Shown: piece by piece, positions 1 to 7,731 of the stretch
How the letters are laid out: each line of letters begins with the position of its first letter
Numbering within the stretch: position 1 is the first letter of the stretch
NCBI GenBank assembly: GCA_030684775.1
Contig: JAUXXW010000051.1
Span: 1 to 35,755 of the forward strand
Length of the DNA: 35,755 nucleotides
Source: Pseudomonadota bacterium
Lineage (GTDB): Bacteria > Pseudomonadota > Gammaproteobacteria > Burkholderiales > Thiobacillaceae
Direction of reading: 5' to 3'
Notes under the pieces: generated by a model
The model's database searches: none
Told to the model about the DNA's origin: nothing
What the model saw: only the letters and a program-made list of their open reading frames with translations
Translations under genes and position numbers: made by a program

Positions 1-165
1 AATCAGTTGCTGCATCAGGTCTCGGGCTCGGAACAGCGGCCAGCTGCGGACGGGGACATAATCACACGGGATGCAACACGTAACGACCCCTGCCCCATCA
101 CCTATCCCGCCGCGCCCGCCACCTATGTGCTGGAGTTGGGCACCTATAAAGCTACACAACCATGA
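1..165 (+). CDS. 3' end of an unknown gene (partial)
   Basis: Frame 1 is open from the window edge to a TGA at 163-165 and gives the last 54 residues of a protein ending VLELGTYKATQP. I do not recognise a family. The stop overlaps the ATG of the next gene in an ATGA arrangement (162-165), the usual layout of translationally coupled genes, which is the main reason to believe the frame. It is GC-richer than the DUF2971 gene that follows. Confidence 0.5.
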   Translation, partial: NQLLHQVSGSEQRPAADGDIITRDATRNDPCPITYPAAPATYVLELGTYKATQP

Positions 166-917
166 AGTTTAGAAAAAGCGAATATGTAGACACACCACAT
201 GGAAACTCTGCCGTGTGGCGATATATGGCGCACTGGAAATTCGAAACATTACTTAGTGAAAAATCGCTGTTTTTTCCGAACGCAAATAAGTTATCTGATC
301 AATATGAAGTAACTATACCTGATAGCACTTTGGCATCAAAGAGAAGGCATCTTGAAAACAATGGCTATAAAGGTGACAATTTAGAAGAAAAGATGGCCGC
401 CTTTCATTGGGAAACAAATCCAATTAAAGACCTTGTGCTTGCTAACTGTTGGTCTGTAAGTCAACACGAATCCTACGCATTATGGAAAATATATCTAGGC
501 GGTGAAAAAAACGGGGTTGCCATACGGTCTACATTAAGTTCTCTCAAGAAGGCAATTATAAATGGTGGCGACCCATATCCAGAAGAGTTCTACATGGGAA
601 GAATTAAATACAGGGCGCATCTAAAATACGATGAGTTAGCGAGACTATCTATCATAACAACAAAAAAGCCATTTTATGATTTTGAAAAAGAACTAAGGGT
701 AATTATTATTAACAACACATTATTAGACGGCGGCGCAACACCACCTTACGATATTAGCAAGGGGCGGTCAGTAAATATTGACCTCTCAACCTTGGTGCAC
801 TGTATTTATGTTTCTCCATTCTCTGAGCCTAGTTATTCACGAGACGTTGGTAGCATATTAAAAAGCAGTAAACTTAAGGCGGGGTTATTAAAGCAATCCG
901 ATATCCGAGACAAATAG
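162..917 (+). CDS. DUF2971 family protein
   Basis: A 251-aa cytoplasmic-looking protein with no signal peptide or membrane segment. It shows the DUF2971 pattern: an N-terminal region about an FPNANKLSDQYE segment, a central CWSVSQHESYALWKIY stretch followed by GVAIRSTLSSL (family form roughly W..Y....GvaI), and a C-terminal VHCIYVSPF. DUF2971 has no established biochemical activity; members are often found in accessory and defence-rich DNA. The start overlaps the upstream stop (ATGA). The gene is clearly AT-richer than the rest of the window, with many AAA, ATT and TTA codons, which suggests recent transfer. The family call is by pattern, so moderately sure. Confidence 0.7.
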   Translation: MKFRKSEYVDTPHGNSAVWRYMAHWKFETLLSEKSLFFPNANKLSDQYEVTIPDSTLASKRRHLENNGYKGDNLEEKMAAFHWETNPIKDLVLANCWSVSQHESYALWKIYLGGEKNGVAIRSTLSSLKKAIINGGDPYPEEFYMGRIKYRAHLKYDELARLSIITTKKPFYDFEKELRVIIINNTLLDGGATPPYDISKGRSVNIDLSTLVHCIYVSPFSEPSYSRDVGSILKSSKLKAGLLKQSDIRDK

Positions 918-1069
918 CGCTGGGTTATGGCATTAAACTTATGCTTAAGAACTATTGCAGACCAGATTCGCACTTATTTTAATTTATATATTATGTTGTT
1001 ATGTTCGGTATGTCGGCCATTCTTGGCGCTATATGCGGCGTTTACTTCACGATTGTCAAAAAGGGGATT

Positions 1070-1582
1070 ATGCAAATGTCCAGCTACCATTATACTGGCG
1101 CCATTCTTTTAAGTGTTCTTATTGCTGGATGCGGATCTATAGTGGTCATTCCTCCAGCGCATTATGATGTCATAAATAGCGTTGTTGTAGAAAAGCCATT
1201 AAACAAGGTCTGGGTCGATGTAATAGATTCCTTTGCATCTTCCGGCATTCCAGTTGATAATGTTGACCAAGCTTCCGGCTTGATTACTTCCAAATATGAA
1301 TTGCCAATTAGCTCAAGCAATAACGAATACTGTGACTGTGGAAGTGGAGCCACACAGAACTTAGGCAAGGTGGTTGTGGAGCGTATTACCGGATCAATTA
1401 ATGTGGTGGCTCGCCAAGTTAACGACGCACAAACAAGAATTACGGTAAATACATTCTTTCGAGCCCGCATGAATATTAGAGGCGGCATAACCAATGATCT
1501 ATATGGCACGCTTGGAGATGTGGATTGCCAGTCGAAAGGCAAACTCGAGAGAATCATACTTAGACCTTTCTTAAGCAAATAA
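1070..1582 (+). CDS. small predicted lipoprotein, unknown function
   Basis: I start this at the ATG at 1070 because AAGGGG lies 3-8 nt upstream and because the product then begins with a textbook lipoprotein signal: a hydrophobic core GAILLSVL and the lipobox LIAGC with Cys21. The frame stays open further upstream to 1001, but that extension would bury the signal. The mature part (about 150 aa) carries a CDCGSG motif and a beta-rich pattern; the stretch PLNKVWVDVIDSFASSGIPV recalls small lipoproteins of DUF799/BamC-like shape, but I cannot assign a family. It is expected to be lipid-anchored to the outer or inner membrane. Base composition is AT-rich like the DUF2971 gene, so both probably arrived together. 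Confidence 0.7.
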   Translation: MQMSSYHYTGAILLSVLIAGCGSIVVIPPAHYDVINSVVVEKPLNKVWVDVIDSFASSGIPVDNVDQASGLITSKYELPISSSNNEYCDCGSGATQNLGKVVVERITGSINVVARQVNDAQTRITVNTFFRARMNIRGGITNDLYGTLGDVDCQSKGKLERIILRPFLSK

Positions 1583-1802
1583 AACTAAGAGGAGTAATAA
1601 GGGACAGACCACGGTTTTGCTGTTTTTAACAGGTAAATAATTGTTTTCTTTTTTCGCCATGCCCAACTTGCCGCTCAACCGGGACGCCCGAACAGCCGGG
1701 TTCACTTCGTGGACGAGCCTTCGCGGGCGCCCGTTAGCTTTACGATCGGCGCCGGCCGGTTTGCCGGCCGGACGGGAGACAAGGTGGAGTGGAGGTGCCA
1801 CC
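1583..1802. other. intergenic repeat debris
   Basis: No convincing gene. At 1601-1617 the sequence GGGACAGACCACGGTTT matches, from memory, a stretch that recurs near REP-associated tyrosine transposase (RAYT) elements in many proteobacteria; I cannot verify this here. At 1752-1771 there is a GC-rich palindrome made of two CCGGCCGG blocks. The short open frame through here (1641-1823) has no ribosome site and reads into the repeat, so I do not call it. Confidence 0.35.
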
Positions 1803-1878
1803 CGTAGGTTGGGCAAAGCGTAGCGTGCCCAACATGGGCGCTCGCGTTGGGCACGCCTGCGGCTTTGCCCAACCTACG
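1803..1878. repeat. REP-like inverted repeat, copy 1 of 3
   Basis: The ends are inverted copies of CGTAGGTTGGGCAAAGC and the inner arms pair TAGCGTGCCCAAC with GTTGGGCACGC, so the whole can fold into one long hairpin. Near-identical elements lie at 4857-4931 and 31778-31852. This copy lies about 50 bp beyond the terminator of the RNA helicase gene. Confidence 0.9.
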
Positions 1879-1922
1879 AATCTACGAACCGGCCGGCCGC
1901 CGGTGACAGCGAATTCGGGCAC

Positions 1923-1976
1923 AAAAAAAGCGCGGCGTGCGCACCACCCGGCTTCGGGTGATGGCACGCCGCGCTT
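1923..1976 (-). terminator. Rho-independent terminator of the RNA helicase gene
   Basis: On the minus strand a 13-bp stem pairs AAGCGCGGCGTGC (1964-1976) with GCACGCCGCGCTT (1928-1940), with an inner CACCCG/CGGGTG hairpin in the loop, followed by a run of seven T. It lies 22 bp beyond the helicase stop codon. Confidence 0.9.
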
Positions 1977-1997
1977 CGACTTGCCGTGTCGGGCTGC

Positions 1998-3674
1998 TTA
2001 CCAGCTCTGGCGACCGCGCGGCTTCGGGGCGGCGCCGGAGGGACGATGGTCGTCGGTGCGAGGGCCGCTCTTGAAAGCCGGACGCGCGTCGGATTTGTTT
2101 CCCCAATAACCACCTTCCTTGGCGGGCGCGTGGCCTTCCGGCTTGGCCCAGGTGTTGCCGTTGCGTTCACCACTCTTCTCCGGCCGAGTCCAGGTATTGC
2201 CCTCGCGTGCGGGACGACCGTTGCCGGCGCCATAGTTGGCGGAATTGCCACGGTTGTCGTCGTCGTGACGCGGTGCCTGTGCCTCACGCTGGGGGTAACC
2301 CTGGCCCTGAGACTCGCCGCGCGGCTTGTCAGCCCACTTCTTCTCGGCCCAGGGGCGATCACCGGCGGGTTTGTCGCCAAACTTCCGCTCACCCCAGGGC
2401 TTCTGGCCGGCGGCGCTGTTGCCGGCACCGCTGTTGCCATAACCCGCGCTCTTGCCATAGCTGCTCTTGCCATAGCCGCCGCTCTTGCCACCACGCGACT
2501 TGTCGAAACCACGCTCCGCGCGCGGGCTCGGCTCCAGGCCGGGGATCACGTCGACGCGCACGCTCTCGCCGATGTAACGCTCGATCTCGCGCACCAGGTG
2601 GCGTTCCTTGCCATGCACCATGGTGATGGCGATGCCGGAACGGCCGGCGCGGCCGGTACGGCCGATGCGGTGCACATAATCTTCGGCCTGACGCGGCGCG
2701 TCGAAGTTGATGACGTGGCTGATGCCGGCGACGTCGATACCACGCGCGGCCACGTCGGTGGCCACCAGGAAACGAGTCTGGCCGTCACGCAGGCGTTGCA
2801 GGGTACGGTTACGCTTGTGCTGCGGCATGTCGCCATGCAGCGCGGCGGCGGAATGGCCCTGCTCCAGCAGGGTTTCCGAGAGTTCCTCGGCGCTGCGTTT
2901 GGTGGCGGTAAAAATCAGCGCCTGGGTCAGTTCCACATCGCGCAGCAGCACGTCGAGGAGGCGATGCTTGTGGCCGATGTCGTCGGAAAACAGGATGCGC
3001 TGGTCGATGTTGGCCTTTTGCGATTCCTGGGTCGCCACTTGAATACGCAACGGATTGTTGGTCATATCGGCGGCGATCTTGCCCACCATGCCATCCAGGG
3101 TGGCGGAGAACAGCAGCGTCTGGCGGCTTTCCGGGGTGCGCGAAACGATGTGCTCGATGTCCTCGATGAAGCCCATGTCCAGCATGCGGTCGGCTTCGTC
3201 CAGCACCAGCACTTCCAGGCGCGAGAAATCGAGGCGGCCGCGCTCCAGATGGTCGATCAGACGGCCGGGGGTGGCGATCATCACTTCCGGGTTCACCTTG
3301 AGCGCCTGGAACTGCGGCCCGAACGGCGCGCCGCCGACCAGACAGACGGTACGCAGCTTGCGCATACCGGCGCCGTAGATCATGGCCTGCTTCTGTACTT
3401 GCAGCGCCAGTTCACGCGTGGGGCAAAGCACCAGCAGGCGCGGGCCATGGATTTTGTCTGCTCCGGGGAGGGTGGAAGGCTCGGCCAGCTTGTGCAGGCT
3501 GGGCAGCAGGAAGGCCGCGGTCTTGCCGCTGCCGGTGTGGCTGGAAACCAGCAGGTCGCGCCCTTCCAACGCGGCCGGCACCGCCTGACGCTGCACTTCG
3601 GAGGGAACGGTGTAGCCGGTGGTTTCCAGGCATTTCAGAACGAGGGGATTGAGGCCCAAGGTGGCAAAAGTCAT
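1998..3674 (-). CDS. DEAD-box ATP-dependent RNA helicase (RhlE group)
   Basis: A 558-aa helicase that unwinds RNA duplexes, probably in ribosome assembly or RNA decay. Visible motifs: Q-motif region GYTVPSEVQ, Walker A SHTGSGKT (45-52), PTREL, TPGR, DEAD (159-162), SAT (190-192), ARGID and HRIGRTGRAGR. After about residue 380 comes a long low-complexity tail rich in Gly, Asn, Ser, Lys and Arg, with KPWGERKFGDKP-like repeats, typical of RNA-binding tails in this group. I chose the ATG at 3674, which has AAAGGA 7 nt upstream and starts MTFATLGLNP as expected; a frame extension to 3746 has no family support. A strong terminator follows. The tail is long for RhlE, otherwise ordinary. Confidence 0.93.
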   Translation of the reverse strand: MTFATLGLNPLVLKCLETTGYTVPSEVQRQAVPAALEGRDLLVSSHTGSGKTAAFLLPSLHKLAEPSTLPGADKIHGPRLLVLCPTRELALQVQKQAMIYGAGMRKLRTVCLVGGAPFGPQFQALKVNPEVMIATPGRLIDHLERGRLDFSRLEVLVLDEADRMLDMGFIEDIEHIVSRTPESRQTLLFSATLDGMVGKIAADMTNNPLRIQVATQESQKANIDQRILFSDDIGHKHRLLDVLLRDVELTQALIFTATKRSAEELSETLLEQGHSAAALHGDMPQHKRNRTLQRLRDGQTRFLVATDVAARGIDVAGISHVINFDAPRQAEDYVHRIGRTGRAGRSGIAITMVHGKERHLVREIERYIGESVRVDVIPGLEPSPRAERGFDKSRGGKSGGYGKSSYGKSAGYGNSGAGNSAAGQKPWGERKFGDKPAGDRPWAEKKWADKPRGESQGQGYPQREAQAPRHDDDNRGNSANYGAGNGRPAREGNTWTRPEKSGERNGNTWAKPEGHAPAKEGGYWGNKSDARPAFKSGPRTDDHRPSGAAPKPRGRQSW

Positions 3675-4087
3675 ACAAATCCTTTCAAAGCGTGCCCCTG
3701 CCCGCCATTGTCTGGCGTGGGCAAAAGGCAACCGCGTCCGCCCCAAAGGGGGTAGGGACGCAAAAAACAGAAACGCTCGGGCCGGGAGTCATGCAAATAG
3801 ACCGCATGCATCCAGTTCGACCGCGTCGATTCTCGCGAAACATCGGCGCCAACCGGATGCCGCGAAGCCGAATCGACGGAAGCGAATTCCGCGAAAGGAT
3901 CAGGTAAGGTCGGGGACGATGGGGCTGTGAAAACAGTCCCGTGGGCTTGAAGTTCCGGCGTAGATACCGGGAAGCCGACTACTGCGTTACACAACGGCGC
4001 GCACTATACGTGATGCGGTGCACGGAAGCCATTGATTTTTCTATACTGACGCCCACCATTCGTACCACTCAGACTCAAGAACGCCCA
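3675..4087. other. divergent intergenic region
   Basis: A 413-bp gap between two divergent genes that should hold both promoters and, for the helicase, a long leader. I see an inverted pair CGTCGATT (3824-3831) / AATCGACG (3871-3878) and a TATACT box at 4042-4047 pointing to the right-hand gene, but no good -35 box. No gene is visible. Confidence 0.4.
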
Positions 4088-4810
4088 ATGCCCGCCCCCC
4101 TTTCCCTGATCCTGTTCGGCTTCATCGCCATCCTGGCGGCGATGATCTTTTTCGTCGCGCGCGCCGTCCGCAAGGAGTCAGCCGCGCGGAAGCGCCTGGC
4201 GACCGAACTCGGCTTTATGCCCGTGGCCGACGCCAAGGAATTGCAGACGCGTCTGGCCGCGCTGCGCGGCCGCCAGCGCCCCGGCCTGCTGCAACTGACC
4301 CATGTGTTTCGCCGCCAGGAAGCGTTCGGCGCGCTCTGGCTATACAGCCTGCATCGCCGCAACTTCAACGAAGAGGGCGTGCGGCGCGGTAACCGGCCGA
4401 GCAAATCGCATTACTCGCCCCTGGAGATCAATGCCGTGGCGCTGGTCAATCGCGCCTGGGACTGGCCGCGCTGCGTCGCCACGCCGCGCCTCATCGGACA
4501 GGGAAGACTGTCCACCTTCGCCAACCGCATGGCAGACGCGCTGGTGGAGGCCAATGCGCGGCGCCTGGACTTCCCCCATATTTCCGACCTGGATGAGTTC
4601 TATTTCGTCGCCAGCTACGGCACGACGCCCGACCTGCCCGAGGCCTTTCTCCACGCCCTGGCCACCGCGCCCGGCCTGATCCTGCACCTCGGCGGCGACA
4701 CCCTCACGCTGTCCTGGGCCAATGCCCAGACGCAACCGCCCGACCACACCCGCATGCGGAAACTGGTCGAGCTGGCGCGACGGTTGGCGAAAACGCTGGA
4801 AGCCGCGTAG
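4088..4810 (+). CDS. membrane-anchored protein of unknown function
   Basis: A 240-aa protein with one N-terminal transmembrane segment at about residues 5-25 (LILFGFIAILAAMIFFVARA) followed by a basic stretch, so the rest probably faces the cytoplasm. The soluble part contains FANRMADALVEANARRLDFP and a C-terminal LHLGGDTLTLSWAN; I do not recognise a family. I start it at the ATG at 4088, which puts the membrane segment at the very N-terminus; an open frame back to 3941 adds 49 residues with no protein-like features. No strong ribosome site is visible (CAAGAA only). The gene converges on queA and its last 30 bp are part of a duplicated segment. Confidence 0.7.
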   Translation: MPAPLSLILFGFIAILAAMIFFVARAVRKESAARKRLATELGFMPVADAKELQTRLAALRGRQRPGLLQLTHVFRRQEAFGALWLYSLHRRNFNEEGVRRGNRPSKSHYSPLEINAVALVNRAWDWPRCVATPRLIGQGRLSTFANRMADALVEANARRLDFPHISDLDEFYFVASYGTTPDLPEAFLHALATAPGLILHLGGDTLTLSWANAQTQPPDHTRMRKLVELARRLAKTLEAA

Positions 4811-5016
4811 CCGCTACCCCGGCTGCTTCTCGATCAACATCGCGACGCCGTAGTGACGTAGGTTGGGCAAAGCGAAGCGTGCCCAACATCGCGGCGGTTC
4901 GTTGGGCACGCTTCGCTTTGCCCAACCTACGGCGCCGACGCGGGCGGTTGGCGAAATCGCTGGAAACCGCGTAGCCGCTATTCCGGCCGCTTCTCGATCA
5001 ACATCGCGTCGCCGTA
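4781..5016. repeat. 72-bp direct repeat flanking REP copy 2
   Basis: Bases 4781-4852 and 4945-5016 match at 66 of 72 positions, offset 164 bp. Each copy holds the last codons of the 4088-4810 gene (to its TAG) and, on the other strand, the last codons of queA. The real queA end is in the right copy, while the end of the left-hand gene is in the left copy. The REP-like element lies between them. Confidence 0.85.
4857..4931. repeat. REP-like inverted repeat, copy 2 of 3
   Basis: Inverted ends CGTAGGTTGGGCAAAGCG and CGCTTTGCCCAACCTACG with paired inner arms AGCGTGCCCAAC/GTTGGGCACGCT. It sits between the convergent 4088-4810 gene and queA, where such a hairpin could stop transcription from both sides. 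Confidence 0.9.
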
Positions 5017-6009
5017 ACTGAAGAAGCGATAGCGTGCTTCCACGGCATGCGCATAGGCGCGCAACAACAGATCCATCCCACCGAAGGCGGAAACCAGCAT
5101 CAGCAGGGTGGAGCGTGGCAGATGGAAATTGGTGATGAGACGATCCACCACGTTGAAGTGGTAGCCGGGGGTGATGAACAGATCGGTTTCGCCGCCGCCC
5201 GCGCGCAGAACCCCGTCGCGCGCGGCGGATTCCAGCGCGCGCATGCTGGTGGTGCCGACCGCGCCGACCCGGCCGCCGGCCGCGCGCGTAGCTTCCACAG
5301 CCGCCACGGTCGCCTCGGGGATGGCATAGCGTTCGCTGTGCATCTGGTGTTCCGCCAGATCATCCGCGCGCACCGGCTGAAAGGTGCCGGCGCCGACATG
5401 CAGGGTCACGAAGGCGCTGTTCACCCCCATCTCGCGCAGACGCTCCAGCATCGCCTCGTCGAAATGCAGGCCGGCGGTCGGCGCGGCAACCGCGCCCGGA
5501 TCACGGGCATACACAGTCTGATAGCGTTCATCGTCGTCGGCTTCCGCCGGCCGGTGCAGATAGGGCGGCAGCGGAATCTCGCCGTAATGCTCCAGCCATT
5601 CCAGCACGGTGCGCGCGGGGTCGAACGCCAGGCGGAACAACTCCCCCTCACGCCCCAGCACCAAAGCCTGGATGGACTCGGCGAACAGCAGCACGCTGCC
5701 GGTCTTGGGCGACTTGCTGGCGCGCAGGAACATCAGGACTTCATGGTCGCTGACGATGCGCTCCACCAGCGCCTCCACCTTGCCGCCGCTGTCTTTCCGG
5801 CCATGCAGGCGCGCCTTGATGACGCGAGTGTCGTTGAACACCAGCAGATCGCCAGGGCGGAAGAAAGTGGGCAGTTCGTTGAACAACCGGTCCGAGAAAC
5901 ACGCGTTAACGCCATCCACATGCAGCAGACGGCTGGCGCCGCGTTCGGCCAGAGGATGCCGGGCGATGAGTTCGTCCGGCAGGGAGTAATCGAAGTCGAT
6001 GGTTTTCAT
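4978..6009 (-). CDS. queA: tRNA preQ1(34) S-adenosylmethionine ribosyltransferase-isomerase QueA
   Basis: A 343-aa enzyme of queuosine synthesis: it moves the ribosyl part of S-adenosylmethionine onto preQ1 at tRNA position 34 to give epoxyqueuosine. Family stretches seen: [15 protein letters not shown] near the start, [40 protein letters not shown]-like ([13 protein letters not shown]) and the C-terminal [15 protein letters not shown]. Length is normal. The ATG at 6009 is the right start: the frame runs on to 6318, but that part is antisense to tRNA-Leu and is not coding. The last codons lie in a duplicated segment shared with the convergent neighbour, 167 bp away. Confidence 0.97.
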   Translation of the reverse strand: MKTIDFDYSLPDELIARHPLAERGASRLLHVDGVNACFSDRLFNELPTFFRPGDLLVFNDTRVIKARLHGRKDSGGKVEALVERIVSDHEVLMFLRASKSPKTGSVLLFAESIQALVLGREGELFRLAFDPARTVLEWLEHYGEIPLPPYLHRPAEADDDERYQTVYARDPGAVAAPTAGLHFDEAMLERLREMGVNSAFVTLHVGAGTFQPVRADDLAEHQMHSERYAIPEATVAAVEATRAAGGRVGAVGTTSMRALESAARDGVLRAGGGETDLFITPGYHFNVVDRLITNFHLPRSTLLMLVSAFGGMDLLLRAYAHAVEARYRFFSYGDAMLIEKRPE

Positions 6010-6019
6010 GAGGGCGCGG

Positions 6020-6025
6020 ATTATA
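6020..6025 (-). promoter_or_regulatory. possible -10 box of queA
   Basis: A perfect TATAAT on the minus strand ends 10 nt before the queA ATG, which would give a nearly leaderless mRNA. No good -35 box is visible (GAAGGG at 17-nt spacing), so this is tentative. Confidence 0.4.
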
Positions 6026-6082
6026 CGTTGCCCGTGCCCGGCCCCTTCGGCCATAATCGCGCCCCTCATTTGCCTCCTAACA

Positions 6083-6169
6083 GCCGGGATGGCGGAATCG
6101 GTAGACGCAGCGGACTCAAAATCCGCCGATGGTGACATCGTGGGGGTTCGAGTCCCCCTCCCGGCACCA
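6083..6169 (+). tRNA. tRNA-Leu (CAA anticodon)
   Basis: An 87-nt class II tRNA: acceptor GCCGGGA pairs with TCCCGGC, anticodon stem GCGGA/TCCGC with loop CTCAAAA (anticodon CAA, reads UUG), a long variable arm CGATGGTGACATCG, T-loop GTTCGAGTC, discriminator A and encoded CCA. It is divergent from queA. Its 3' end is the attachment site of the genomic island that follows, and the gene remains intact. Confidence 0.97.
6147..6169 (+). other. attL (tRNA-Leu 3' end)
   Basis: The T-arm to CCA part of the tRNA, starting TTCGAGTCCCCCTCCCG, is repeated at 31662-31683 with one G missing after this 17-base block. This is the classic target of P4-type integrases. Confidence 0.85.
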
Positions 6170-6204
6170 GATAGCAGTCCGAAGCAGTCCAAGGAAGTCC
6201 ACAA

Positions 6205-6238
6205 AACCCGCGCAGCCCTAGGCCCCGCGGGTTTTTTT
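6205..6238 (+). terminator. Rho-independent terminator after tRNA-Leu
   Basis: An 8-bp stem AACCCGCG (6205-6212) / CGCGGGTT (6226-6233) followed by a T run to 6238. It lies between the tRNA and the integrase, amid AGTCC direct repeats (6176-6200 and 6249-6264). Confidence 0.8.
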
Positions 6239-6283
6239 GTTTCCAGGGCAGTCCGGAGAAGTCCGCACAAATCCACTGTTTTT

Positions 6284-6345
6284 TGCACTACGGGATGCAC
6301 CACGGGTAGCATGTTCAAAAGCCGTAGTGCAAAAACCGTAGTGCA
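6284..6345. promoter_or_regulatory. putative integrase arm-type sites, left end
   Basis: TGCACTACGG occurs at 6284-6293, a one-mismatch copy at 6296-6305, and the inverted form CCGTAGTGCA at 6322-6331 and 6336-6345. The same 10-mer occurs twice at the other island end (31588-31609). The spacing and presence at both ends fit integrase or excisionase binding sites. Overlap with the integrase promoter would allow autoregulation. Confidence 0.55.
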
Positions 6346-6359
6346 ACGAGGCCCGGACC

Positions 6360-7595
6360 ATGCCCAAACACGTCCCCCAGAATGCGGAAACCGTCTACCG
6401 CAACGCCAAAGCCAGAGAGGCGCCTTACCGCATCGGAGACGGCGCCGGCCTGTTCATGCTGGTGGACCCGGACGGTTCGAAGCGCTGGCGCTGGCAGTAC
6501 GCCCGGCCGGTAACCGGCAAGCGCAACACCCTGGCCTTGGGGGATTACCCCACCGTCACGGCGGCGAAGGCCCGCGTAGCACGCGACGATGCACTACGCC
6601 TGCTGTCCGAGGGCATCGACCCCGGCGAGCATCGCAAGCTGGTGAGGGCGGCAGGGGTTGAGGCGGCGAGCAACAGCTTCAAGGCTCTATGTCTCGAATG
6701 GCTGGCGACTCGGGAAAGCGTGGTTGCACCGGCGCAAGTGGACAAGTCCAAGGCCCGGCTGTTGAAGGATGTGGTGCCCTGGCTGGGAGACAAGCCGATC
6801 AACGCCATCACGGCGCCGGATGTGCTCGCCGTCATGCGCCGCATTGATGAGCGCGGCGCCCGCTATACCGCCCATAAGGTGAAGTCGGAAATCTCGCAAA
6901 TCATCCGCTTCGCCATCGCTACCGGCCGGGCCGAACGCGACCCATGCCCCGACCTGCGCGGCGCTATTCCAGCACCGAAAGAGATCCATCATGCAGCCCT
7001 GACCAAGCCCGATGAAGTGGCGGCGCTGCTGCGCGCCTTCGATGCTTTCTCCGGCACCTATCCAGTGAAGTGCGCCCTGCTGCTGTCCCCCCTGCTGTTC
7101 GCCCGGCCCGGCGAACTGAGAAAGGCGAAGTGGGAGGAATTCGACCTGGAACGCGGCGAGTGGCGCTATCGGGTGAGCAAGACCAACACCGACCACCTTG
7201 TCCCCCTGGCCCGGCAAGTGGTCGGCATCCTGCAAGACCTGCACGCCCTGACCGGCCGGGGTGAATACCTTTTCCCCGGCGGACGTGACCCGCACAAGCC
7301 GATGAGCGATGCCGCCGTGAATGCCGCCCTGCGGCGCATGGGCTACGACACCCGCACCGAGATTACCGGCCACGGCTTCCGGGCGATGGCGCGCACCATC
7401 CTGGCGGAAGAACTGCACATCAAGCCGGAAGTAATCGAACACCAGTTAGCCCACAAGGTGCCCGACACCCTGGGCACCGCCTACAACCGCACCAAGTTCA
7501 TCAAGGAACGGGTGAAGATGATGCAGGTGTGGGCGGATTACCTGGACAAGCTGAAAGCCGGCGCGGACGTGTTGCCTTTCCAGCGGGCGGCTTGA
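6360..7595 (+). CDS. P4-type tyrosine integrase
   Basis: A 411-aa site-specific recombinase that integrates and excises the island at tRNA-Leu. The N-terminal DUF4102-type arm-binding domain (about 1-100, with [13 protein letters not shown] and [15 protein letters not shown]) is followed by a core-binding domain and a catalytic domain with [10 protein letters not shown] (catalytic Arg), [11 protein letters not shown] (HxxR) and a late HQLAHKV...AYNRTKF with the likely nucleophilic Tyr. All key residues are present and the length is normal. The ATG at 6360 is preceded by GAGG. Position directly beside attL is typical. Confidence 0.95.
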   Translation: MPKHVPQNAETVYRNAKAREAPYRIGDGAGLFMLVDPDGSKRWRWQYARPVTGKRNTLALGDYPTVTAAKARVARDDALRLLSEGIDPGEHRKLVRAAGVEAASNSFKALCLEWLATRESVVAPAQVDKSKARLLKDVVPWLGDKPINAITAPDVLAVMRRIDERGARYTAHKVKSEISQIIRFAIATGRAERDPCPDLRGAIPAPKEIHHAALTKPDEVAALLRAFDAFSGTYPVKCALLLSPLLFARPGELRKAKWEEFDLERGEWRYRVSKTNTDHLVPLARQVVGILQDLHALTGRGEYLFPGGRDPHKPMSDAAVNAALRRMGYDTRTEITGHGFRAMARTILAEELHIKPEVIEHQLAHKVPDTLGTAYNRTKFIKERVKMMQVWADYLDKLKAGADVLPFQRAA

Positions 7596-7731
7596 TCAAC
7601 CGCGCAAGTCATACAAACATTTATTTGATCGCCGCATGAAGTCGCTTCAATCCATCGGCCCTCCCTGGACGACCTGAGATAGTTTCCGTTGGTGCCCGGT
7701 GCGAAGCGGGTTCCCCTTCGCGCGCGGGGGC

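Noticed and set aside
1641-1823. 60-aa ORF in the repeat-rich gap
   Set aside because: No ribosome site, and it reads through palindromes and into REP copy 1.
1986-3755. Long open frame on the plus strand opposite the RNA helicase
   Set aside because: It is a shadow caused by high GC content; the minus strand has all helicase motifs.
5047-6135. Long plus-strand open frame opposite queA
   Set aside because: No ribosome site and no family pattern; it overlaps a complete core gene and the tRNA.
6010-6318. N-terminal extension of QueA by about 100 residues
   Set aside because: It reads through the antisense strand of tRNA-Leu and the terminator; the family starts at [16 protein letters not shown] (ATG 6009).
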